A DNA stretch of 64,000 bases from Pantoea sp. A4. Its GTDB lineage: Bacteria; Pseudomonadota; Gammaproteobacteria; Enterobacterales; Enterobacteriaceae. Below, piece after piece: positions 28,001 to 35,444 of the stretch. The notes under the pieces were generated by a model. It had not been told where the DNA came from. It did not search any database and saw only the letters and a list, made by a program, of their open reading frames with translations. Positions within the stretch are counted from its first letter, which is position 1; every line of letters starts with the position of its first letter. Both the position numbers and the translations under genes were made by a program. The DNA lies in NCBI RefSeq assembly GCF_000295955.2, contig NZ_ALXE01000033.1, forward strand, positions 34,893-98,892, in the 5' to 3' direction.

Positions 28001-28549
28001 CCGCTGTACAACCTGGCACGGCGTGGAGACACCTTCCCAGTAAAAGCCGGTGCGCATGATGTCATGACGGTCGATAACCTTCTGAACGGCGGCCAGATAG
28101 TGGTCGACTTTTTCGCGGCTGGCAAAGTTCATCTGGCCCGTTTGCAGATAGGGGTCGCCCTTGCTCGCCAGCATGTGGTGAAACAGGATCCCCTCCTGCA
28201 ACGGAGCAAGCGAGTAGATGTCCTGAATATTGCTGACACCACCAGACACCTGACCGACAACCTGATCGATATCGTCCTGGCTAAAATCGATCAAAGGCAG
28301 CAGTTCTGGCGTAATCACCGTGGTCTGGCGGGTAATTTTGTTCGCCGGCACCACCACCTCAAAGGCGTTGGAGAGGCGTTTACCGCTCCGCAGCGCGTTC
28401 AACATCGTGGCTTTGTGTTCGCGCAGCGCGCTTTTAATCTCGCTGGTCAGCGCCCCTTTGGCTGCGGTGATCACCAAATCCTCGTCGTCCAGTGCGATTG
28501 ATATTTTGGCCTTTTCCAGAGTCAGCAGTAACTGGTCAAAATCGCTCAT
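25064..28549 (-). CDS. NRPS: docking-C-A-PCP (predicted Ser)
   Basis: This 1161-residue single-module NRPS has a TubC-type docking domain (residues 1-60), a condensation domain (PLQEGILFHH near 115, HHLIDDI near 243), an adenylation domain (YTSGSTGKPKG near 710) and a carrier domain with Ser1118. Specificity residues read by eye are D-V-W-H-V-S-L-I-D-K, the textbook serine code, as in EntF. The start is set at ATG 28547-28549, preceded by GGAG at eight-base spacing; it puts the docking helix at the very N-terminus. The C-terminal tail (VELDEIRL) resembles that of the upstream NRPS (IELAETRL). It probably docks onto the N-terminal domain of the next protein. No epimerase domain is present. Confidence 0.9.
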   Translation of the reverse strand: MSDFDQLLLTLEKAKISIALDDEDLVITAAKGALTSEIKSALREHKATMLNALRSGKRLSNAFEVVVPANKITRQTTVITPELLPLIDFSQDDIDQVVGQVSGGVSNIQDIYSLAPLQEGILFHHMLASKGDPYLQTGQMNFASREKVDHYLAAVQKVIDRHDIMRTGFYWEGVSTPCQVVQRQATLHVQEVQLDPANGPIAEQLAERFDPSHYRIDLAKPPLLHAFVAYDAPNDRWEMFRVLHHLIDDITSVLILSAEIHTFLAGRGHTLPEAQPFRRLIAQVRLGKSPEEHERYFRSTLSDIDEPTALYGLVNMLDDAEIIEVTRKVPQQLNDVLRGFARRLGVSLGSICHLAWGQVLSCLSGQDSVVFGTILFGRMHAGEGADQIMGPFINTLPLRLDMTGASVEESVRATHKRLAELLSHEHASLALALRCSGVTSGMPLFNTLFNYRHNRESESKSLDFVVPEADQWDGFEERTTYPITLSVDDYGSALGLNIQVVDSLDPELLFAYMQQALENIAKALGETPHLPMQQIDILPAAERHLLLNEWNDTAKAYPEVAYTHQMFEAQVKRTPSATALRFGQRQLSYAELDALSNQLAHMLHQRGVKPDDRVAICLDRSLEMVVGLMGIMKAGAAYVPLDPDYPVDRLDYILQDATPKLLLVDPRGREITAGLDTAGVQTLDLNVDVLAGSSFSRTPLSPDELGLKSHHLAYVIYTSGSTGKPKGVENEHRGLINRLQWMQDAYPLDSSDAVLQKTTFSFDVSVWEFFWPLSVGATLVVAPPGAHKDTQALAQVIQEKHITTLHFVPSMLNLFLASEGAAACRSLRRIVCSGEALSSASVVACHTALPDTAVHNLYGPTEAAIDVTAWTCPRDLPAAAIVPIGRPIANLRIYLLDQHLRPVPLGVAGELYIAGTGVARGYLNRPDLTAERFLKDPFVTDSHARMYRTGDLARYLRNGDIEYLGRNDNQVKIRGFRIELGEIDAVLLQQPDISEAVVVARDDAQGDLRLVAYVVLNATAERHNTSESIAQWREHLAAQLPDYMVPAAFVRLDGLPLTANGKLDRKALPLPDDDAFFRNTYVAPESDVEIVMAELWQELLGVERIGRHDNFFELGGHSLLAVQLMQQLRQRDLSIEIRELFENPTIAELAERTVELDEIRL

Positions 28550-28622
28550 TATTTGTTCTCCATGATAATCACTTTCAGGCAAGGGTGTTTTGTCGTGTTA
28601 CACATGCTTCGGGATAACGTAT

Positions 28623-31600
28623 TCACAGTCGGGTCTCCGCAAGCTCAATGGTTTTGGCCGCGAGATCGGCCAAAACAGGCGTATCAAACAGTGTGCGTAT
28701 TTCGATGCTGAGCCCTTTGCGTCGCAGCTGTTCGATGAGACGAACGGCTAATAGCGAATAGCCACCGAGTTCAAAGAAGTTGTCCTGTCGGCCGATGCGC
28801 TCAACGCCCAGCAGCGTTTCCCAGATAGCGGCCAGCGTGGTTTCTATCTCGCCTTGAGGCGCCACGTAGGTGCGAAGGGCAAAGTCCATGTCATCCGGTG
28901 TGACCAGCGCATTGCGATCAATCTTGCCATTTGGCGTCAGGGGTAGGGTGTCGAGCGTCACGAACGCGGCGGGGACCATGTAGTCCGGCAGTGTGTCCTG
29001 GAGATGCTGGCGTAACGCCTGGCGATCGAAGCGCGCCTGGACCTTATTTTTAAGCGTCGCCAGATGTTGCAATGCCGCCTCGGGATCTTCCGGCTCCATC
29101 CAGTCGATAAGGCAGGCCACCTCGTTGACACCAATCTCCTGTAACTTTTCAGCCACGGAGAGCGCCGACTCCGGCGTACCGATAAACGACAGATCGCGGG
29201 TATAGCGCTTAAAGGCGAACGCCAGCATGCTCTGTTTATCTTCGTGTGGCAGGAGGTTGAGGTCGATGTTCTGCTCCAGCAACCAGTCAGAAAGCAGGCT
29301 CAGATGCCCTTCCAGGTAGTCGAAGAACGGCTGTCGCGCCTGATTGAGCACGGCGTCGTGATTGTCCCCAAGGCAGGTGTGAACCATCACCGTGACCTTG
29401 CCACTGTGCGGATCGAACCCGGCGTTTTCTCGTGCGGCACGATAGCGCGCGATATGGCTGGCGAGCCCGTCCATATTCTGGGTCAGCAGATGCGTGAGCA
29501 CGTTTGCGCCGCTGCTGCCTGCATACTCAAAGGTCTCCGCGGTACCGGCGGCGGTTAACCAAATCGGCAACGCTTGCTGTACTGGCTGAGGATAAATCGT
29601 GATGGCGACGTCCTGCCCGCGACTGTCTTGCCGAACGACGCTACCGCCTTGCCACAGCGTTTTCAGCTCTTCGATCCCATGTCGCATCACCTCGCGACGC
29701 GAGCAGTAATTCTGCGGTGCCAGGACGAAATCTTGCGGATTCCAGCCAGACGCAATACCGATGCCCACCCGGCCATTCGATAAGTTATCGACGATCGACC
29801 AGTTTTCGGCGATGGAAAGGGGATCGTGCAGCGGCAGCACCACGCTGCCCGCGCGCAGCTGGATATTCTGCGTGGCGGTGGCCAGCGTTGCCTGTAATAA
29901 CGCAGGATTCGCATACAATCCGCCGACGTTGTGGAAATGGCGTTCCGGTGTCCATATCGCCGTAAAGCCCTGTCGATCGCCAAACTCCGCCGCCTTGAGA
30001 TACTCGTGATAGCCACGCCGGGCATCCGTGTTGGCACCAAAGAAGAATAAGCTAAAGTCCAGGCGGCCAGGGTCAACCGGCTGCGTTGCCGTGCTCGCTT
30101 CATTTGACTGCGGCACCACATAGGCCACCAGACGCTGCGTGCCATTACGCGCTTCTCGCGCAACGACAACCGCTTCACGTACCCGAGGATGGCGCATTAA
30201 GCGGGCTTCGATTTCCTGAAGCTCAATACGATGTCCGCGCAGCTTGAGCTGGCTGTCGGTACGGCCGAGGTAAATCAGCCGGTTTTCAGCGGAAAACGTC
30301 GCGAAATCCCCGGTGCGATACAGGCGGGCCGCAGGATCCGTTGAGAACGGATCAGGAATAAAACGCTCAGCGGTGAGTTCAGGGCGCGCGAAATAGCCTC
30401 GCGCCACGCCTTCACCGCCGATGTACAGCTCGCCCATCGCACCTTTCGGCACCGGGTTGCCGTGAGCATCCAGCAGATACACCTGAGTGTTGGCAATCGG
30501 GGTGCCGATGGCCTGGTTGTACTGGGTCAAGTCCTGTTCTTCTACGCGATGGCAGGTCGACCAGATGGTGGTTTCGGTAGGCCCATACAGGTTCCACAGC
30601 GATGCGCCAAAGGTGAACAGGCGCTGCGCCAGATCGGCGGGCATCGCTTCCCCCCCGCACAGGATCTTCAACTGTGGATGTGGCGTTGCATCCCTTTCCA
30701 CCAGCGCTCGCCAGGTGGTTGGGGTTGCCTGCATCAGGGTGATCCGGTGACTGCGCAGCAGCGACAGGAGCGCATCGGGATCACGCGCCTGATCGCGGCT
30801 TGCCAGCCTGATCGACGCCCCGGTCATCAGCGGCAAATAGAGCTCCAGTCCGGCGATATCAAAGGAGATGCTGGTGACGGACAGCAGGCAATCCTCCGGC
30901 GTTAGCCGGAACAGCGCCTGCATCCCGGTGAGGAAGTTAACCACCTGACGGTGCTCCACCATCACGCCTTTCGGGTTGCCGGTGGAACCTGAGGTGTAAA
31001 TCACATACGCCAGATGGCGTGTATTCAGGGTCAGCGGCGCAGGATTGTGGGTTGGCGAGGTCGCCCAGCCTGCGCGGTCTGTGTCCAGGTTGACCACCGT
31101 GACGGGATTGTCCGCAGGCGTGCCAAACAGTGCGCTGCCGCGCTGATCCACCAGCAGCACTTTCGGCTGGGCATCGTCGAGAATATAGGCCAGCCGCGCG
31201 GCGGGATATTCAGGATCGAGCGGTACGTAAGCCCCACCCGCTTTCAGGGTGGCCAATAGCGCGATCAGCATCGTTGCGCCACGTTCCACGCACACGCCAA
31301 CCCGGGTATCTGGCGTTACCCCCAGCGCCATCAGATGATGGGCCAGGCGGTTCGCCTGCTGATTCAGCTCTGCGTAGCTAAACTGTGCGTCGCCTACGGA
31401 TAACGCCCGCGCCTGCGGTTGCTGCGCGGCCTGGTGTTCGAACAGCTGATGAATCAGTGTCGTCGCCGGGAAGGCGAGCGTCGTGGTATTCACGGTGTTA
31501 AGCAGATCCTGACGCACCTCTGGCGGCAAAATCTCAAGCTGATGCAGCGCGATTTCCGTCGCTGACGGCGGCACATCGGCTTCAAGGGCGGTGACAAGGC

Positions 31601-34600
31601 TCAGCAGGCTCTGCTGGAAATAGGCCACCAGGGGTTCGCCAGAGAGTGACGGGAGCACCTGTACGCTGATATCAATCTCGTCATCCCCCTCATCGACCGA
31701 CGCCACGACTGGATAAGGTGTGCGCTCTTCAAACCCGTGCCATGACATGCCATCGAAGGCGATATTCCCCAGAATATCTTGGTCCGAAGGACGGTTACGG
31801 CGGTAATTAAACACCGAACTAAACAGGGGCGTTGGGGGGGCGATTCCACTGGCTTGCTGCGCCAGGGATAACATCGCGTGTTCGTGCCTGATGAGCGCGG
31901 TAAGGCGTTGATGTGTCAGCTGAACCGCCTCGACGGCACCGATTGCGCCAACGCCCAGGCGCAAGGGCAGAGTATTGAGGCACGGCCCCAGAATTTTATC
32001 GCTGTCCTTGCCCTGCATCCGGCCTGACAGCACGGTTCCCAGCACCACCGTGTCGCGCCCGCTGGCGGCACCCAGTACGCGCGCCCAGCTTAAATGGCAC
32101 AGGCTGCTCAGGCTGACGCCGAGACGGCGCGCCTGCTGACGTAACCGCTGCGCGAGCGGGGCGGCCAGCCGCTGGCGGGTTTCCGTGATCGGTTGGCCTT
32201 TGAGATACCCACTCTTGAGCAGAAACGGCATCGTGGGGGCGTCAATATCCCCTAACATCCCGGTGAAAAAGGCCAGCTGCGGTTGCGGATCGCTGTGCTG
32301 GCGCAAATGCGCGACATGCTGACGGAACGCGGTTGCGGGCGGCAGGCTATCGCCGGTGCCGTTGAGGAATGCCTGGGTATCGGCCAGCAGAATTTGCAGC
32401 GAAGAGAGATCTTCCACCAGGTGGTGGATATACATCAGGACTTCCCAGCGTGCCTGAGCGTCATCATACGCAATGTGCAGATGCAGCAACGGCGGTTGCG
32501 CCAAATCAATACGCTGGGCGTAAGGGTCAAGATGCGCCTTCATCTGCTCGACAATCGCCCCCGCGTCGGCGGTCAATGCCAGCGTTTTTACCTGGAGGCG
32601 GGCCTGGCGCAGCACCACCTGAACCGGGGTCTCCAGCCCGTGCCAGATAAACGCGGTACGCAGAATATCATGGCGATCGACAACCCGTTGCAGCGCGGCG
32701 AGATACTTATCCAGCGCATCGCGCTGCGTAAATGACAGGTGTCCGCACTGGAGATAAGGGTCGCCGCCTTCTTCCAGCAAATGATGGAAGATGATGCCTT
32801 CCTGCAACGGCGTTAGTGCGTAGATATCCTGAATACTGGCGATGCCTCCCTCTATCTGCGACACGATATTTTCTATCTGGGGTTGGGTCAAAGAGACCAA
32901 CGGCAGATGCTCCGGATGCAGTGCGGTGAGGTCCGGCGTAATCAGATTCTCAGGAACAACAAAGGCTGCTCCCGGCGCGGTTTCCGATGTTATCTGCGCG
33001 GCGAGGTCGGCTAATACCGGATACGTTAAGATTGTCGGCACATCGGTATACAGCTGTTGCTCCAGCAGCAACGCTTTCAGCTGCATCGCCAGCAGTGAAT
33101 GCCCCCCCAGCTCGAAGAAGTTATCCTGGCGGCCAACCGTGTGGACGCCGAGCAAGGTTTGCCACAGCTGCGCCAGTACCGTTTCTGTTCCGGCGCGGGG
33201 CGCGGCAAAATCGCGTTGTACGTAGGCACTGCTATCCGGTAATGGCAGGGCTTTACGGTCAATTTTGCCGTTGGCGGTAAGCGGTAACGCCTTCATCACC
33301 ACAAAGGCCGCCGGGATCATGTAGCCAGGCAGTTGGCGGGCAAGGGCTTCACGCCACTGCGCGATGGCGGCGTTGTCCACCGGGTGTTCCGGGACAACAT
33401 AGGCGACCAGACGCGCTTCGCCTTCCGCCGGGGTCAAGCCGATCACCGTCGCTTCTTTGATTTGCGCCAGCGCGGTGAGGTGCGACTCGATGTCACCCAG
33501 CTCAATGCGATACCCGCTGAGCTTAATCTGGTGGTCGCGACGTCCGAGGAACTCGATGCGGCCATCGTCTAACCAGCGGCCAATATCACCGGTGCGATAG
33601 ACTCTTGCCCCTGGCACCCAGGGATCGGCAATAAACTGCTGCGCGGTGAGTTCCGGGCGGTTGATATAGCCGGCGGCCACACCTTCACCACCGATCCAGA
33701 TCTCACCGGCCATTCCCGGCGCACAAAGCTGGCCGAAATGATCGACCACGTACATGCGGGTATTGGCAATGGGACGTCCGATGCTCAGACGATTATCCTG
33801 CGTCGGCTCATTGTCCCGCATCCAGGCGGACGACATGATGGTGGTTTCAGTGGGTCCGTAACCGTTGATATAACGGCAACGCTCGCTCCAGCGTTCAATC
33901 AGCGACAGCGTGGGGGCCGATCCGGCGGTGAGCAGCGTCATGCCTTCAGGCACTCGCGCCGGATCGAGGTGCGCCAGGTACGGCGGTGGGAAGGCGGAAA
34001 AACGGATATTGTGTTCCGCCATGTATTCCGTCAACGCGGGGGGATTCTGGATAAGCTGATTTGACAGCAGATGCAGTTCACAGCCGCGCGTCAGCGTACC
34101 GAAAATCTCCCCGGCGGAGGCATCAAAGGTGTAAGGCGCGAACTGGGTGATGGGCTGTCCGGCACTGAAAATGCCCAGGTGCTCACACCAGGCGCAGAAA
34201 TTAATCAGGCTGCGGTGCGCAATCGCCACCCCTTTTGGGGTACCAGTGGTCCCGGAGGTATAGATGATGTAAGCAATGGTGCTGGAGTCAACGGCGTCGG
34301 CTGCGTCTTCCGGGGAGCTGGCGGCTCCATGAAACTCATCGACGAACAGTAACCTGGCGCTTTCCTCTCCGGTGAAGTGTTCAGCATCTGCCCGCGTGGT
34401 GAGCGTCCAGCGCGCCTGTGCATCATGGGTGATAAACGCGCGGCGCTCAAACGGGGTATCCAGGCTGACGGGCACATAAGCCGCGCCGAGCTTGATGATA
34501 CCCAGCATGGCGGCGATCAGGTCTGGCGACTTATTCATGCTCAGCACCAACCGATCGCCCTGTACCACGCCAGCACGCCGCAGGGCGGTGGCTATCTCTC

Positions 34601-35444
34601 CTGCGCGGTCGGCCAGTTGTTGATAACTGATGCGCCGATCGTCAGCCACCAGTGCCGTTGCGCTGCGCCGGGCTGCCACCTGGTCGGCAAACAGCGCATA
34701 GAGTGAGCGATCCAGCGCCACCTCTAATGCAGTGTCATTCCATGCGTGGAGGATGCGGGCGATATCCTCACCGCTAAGCAGTGACTGTTCGCGGATCAGG
34801 CGAGTGTTGCCCTGGGTAAAGTGAGTAAGCAACTGCTGTAAACGGTGCAGCAGGCTCTGCGCATCGGCGTCACTGATATCGCTGGTGTGGTAGCGCAGCG
34901 CCAGAGACAGCGCTGAACCGCACTGTAAAGTGACCTGCAACGGCGCGCCGGTTTCGTCGGCGGAGACTTTCTCCTGCACGCTGACCTGTGAAGCGCAGGG
35001 CGGCAAAGAGGTTGGCAAGGTGTCAGCGTGCTGACGATGCTGCGCCAAACGGACAGCTATCCCGTTCAACCACTCGCCAAGCGCGTGGTCGCCATCAACG
35101 GAGAGACGTAGCGGAAACAGGGGAGAGCCTGACCGGACATCACTATCGAGGCGAACCGCAAAGGCAACCTCCTCTTCGCCACTGTACTTGCTCAGCAGCA
35201 GCCCCCAGGCCGCCGTGAGCAACACATCCAGCGATAGCTTGTGCGCCAGGAGTGCGGCGCTCAGCGCGGGCGGCAGCGCCGCGACCAGGGTGTTGACCTG
35301 CGCCTCAGAGGGCAAGGCCTTGGCCGTATCCGTACCGGTGGTATTTGCCAGGTTGGCATTCGCTGTCATTTGTGCGCCGCTCAGGTAGTGTGACCAATAG
35401 GTCAACGTGCTCTCAGCGTGCGGCAAGTGTTTGTTATCCTGCAC
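28623..35444 (-). CDS. NRPS: half-C-A-PCP-C-A(LLM)-PCP (second A predicted Gly)
   Basis: This is a two-module, 2273-residue NRPS. Residues 1-225 match only the C-terminal half of a condensation domain (it begins at the YWxxxLxG point, and no HHxxxD is present). Adenylation domain 1 (YTSGTTGTPKG near 397) has specificity residues D-A-G-A-L-A-G-I-M-K, unassigned. Carrier 1 has Ser783. A full condensation domain follows (PLQEGIIFHH near 881, HHLVEDL near 1005). Adenylation domain 2 (YTSGSTGNPKG near 1485) has the exact glycine code D-I-L-Q-L-G-L-I-W-K. Inside it, at about 1790-2130, sits a luciferase-like flavin monooxygenase domain before the final NGKIDR segment. Carrier 2 has Ser2230. The start is GTG 35442-35444, directly after the previous TAA, with GGAGG eight bases upstream. 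Confidence 0.9.
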   Translation of the reverse strand: MQDNKHLPHAESTLTYWSHYLSGAQMTANANLANTTGTDTAKALPSEAQVNTLVAALPPALSAALLAHKLSLDVLLTAAWGLLLSKYSGEEEVAFAVRLDSDVRSGSPLFPLRLSVDGDHALGEWLNGIAVRLAQHRQHADTLPTSLPPCASQVSVQEKVSADETGAPLQVTLQCGSALSLALRYHTSDISDADAQSLLHRLQQLLTHFTQGNTRLIREQSLLSGEDIARILHAWNDTALEVALDRSLYALFADQVAARRSATALVADDRRISYQQLADRAGEIATALRRAGVVQGDRLVLSMNKSPDLIAAMLGIIKLGAAYVPVSLDTPFERRAFITHDAQARWTLTTRADAEHFTGEESARLLFVDEFHGAASSPEDAADAVDSSTIAYIIYTSGTTGTPKGVAIAHRSLINFCAWCEHLGIFSAGQPITQFAPYTFDASAGEIFGTLTRGCELHLLSNQLIQNPPALTEYMAEHNIRFSAFPPPYLAHLDPARVPEGMTLLTAGSAPTLSLIERWSERCRYINGYGPTETTIMSSAWMRDNEPTQDNRLSIGRPIANTRMYVVDHFGQLCAPGMAGEIWIGGEGVAAGYINRPELTAQQFIADPWVPGARVYRTGDIGRWLDDGRIEFLGRRDHQIKLSGYRIELGDIESHLTALAQIKEATVIGLTPAEGEARLVAYVVPEHPVDNAAIAQWREALARQLPGYMIPAAFVVMKALPLTANGKIDRKALPLPDSSAYVQRDFAAPRAGTETVLAQLWQTLLGVHTVGRQDNFFELGGHSLLAMQLKALLLEQQLYTDVPTILTYPVLADLAAQITSETAPGAAFVVPENLITPDLTALHPEHLPLVSLTQPQIENIVSQIEGGIASIQDIYALTPLQEGIIFHHLLEEGGDPYLQCGHLSFTQRDALDKYLAALQRVVDRHDILRTAFIWHGLETPVQVVLRQARLQVKTLALTADAGAIVEQMKAHLDPYAQRIDLAQPPLLHLHIAYDDAQARWEVLMYIHHLVEDLSSLQILLADTQAFLNGTGDSLPPATAFRQHVAHLRQHSDPQPQLAFFTGMLGDIDAPTMPFLLKSGYLKGQPITETRQRLAAPLAQRLRQQARRLGVSLSSLCHLSWARVLGAASGRDTVVLGTVLSGRMQGKDSDKILGPCLNTLPLRLGVGAIGAVEAVQLTHQRLTALIRHEHAMLSLAQQASGIAPPTPLFSSVFNYRRNRPSDQDILGNIAFDGMSWHGFEERTPYPVVASVDEGDDEIDISVQVLPSLSGEPLVAYFQQSLLSLVTALEADVPPSATEIALHQLEILPPEVRQDLLNTVNTTTLAFPATTLIHQLFEHQAAQQPQARALSVGDAQFSYAELNQQANRLAHHLMALGVTPDTRVGVCVERGATMLIALLATLKAGGAYVPLDPEYPAARLAYILDDAQPKVLLVDQRGSALFGTPADNPVTVVNLDTDRAGWATSPTHNPAPLTLNTRHLAYVIYTSGSTGNPKGVMVEHRQVVNFLTGMQALFRLTPEDCLLSVTSISFDIAGLELYLPLMTGASIRLASRDQARDPDALLSLLRSHRITLMQATPTTWRALVERDATPHPQLKILCGGEAMPADLAQRLFTFGASLWNLYGPTETTIWSTCHRVEEQDLTQYNQAIGTPIANTQVYLLDAHGNPVPKGAMGELYIGGEGVARGYFARPELTAERFIPDPFSTDPAARLYRTGDFATFSAENRLIYLGRTDSQLKLRGHRIELQEIEARLMRHPRVREAVVVAREARNGTQRLVAYVVPQSNEASTATQPVDPGRLDFSLFFFGANTDARRGYHEYLKAAEFGDRQGFTAIWTPERHFHNVGGLYANPALLQATLATATQNIQLRAGSVVLPLHDPLSIAENWSIVDNLSNGRVGIGIASGWNPQDFVLAPQNYCSRREVMRHGIEELKTLWQGGSVVRQDSRGQDVAITIYPQPVQQALPIWLTAAGTAETFEYAGSSGANVLTHLLTQNMDGLASHIARYRAARENAGFDPHSGKVTVMVHTCLGDNHDAVLNQARQPFFDYLEGHLSLLSDWLLEQNIDLNLLPHEDKQSMLAFAFKRYTRDLSFIGTPESALSVAEKLQEIGVNEVACLIDWMEPEDPEAALQHLATLKNKVQARFDRQALRQHLQDTLPDYMVPAAFVTLDTLPLTPNGKIDRNALVTPDDMDFALRTYVAPQGEIETTLAAIWETLLGVERIGRQDNFFELGGYSLLAVRLIEQLRRKGLSIEIRTLFDTPVLADLAAKTIELAETRL

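Noticed and set aside
28623..35444. Iron-siderophore synthesis by the NRPS genes because an EntF-like Ser code and a TonB receptor are present
   Set aside because: There is no DHB, salicylate or hydroxamate gene and no thioesterase, the receptor operon lies about 25 kb away behind an unrelated transport unit, and I see no Fur box before the PKS operon.
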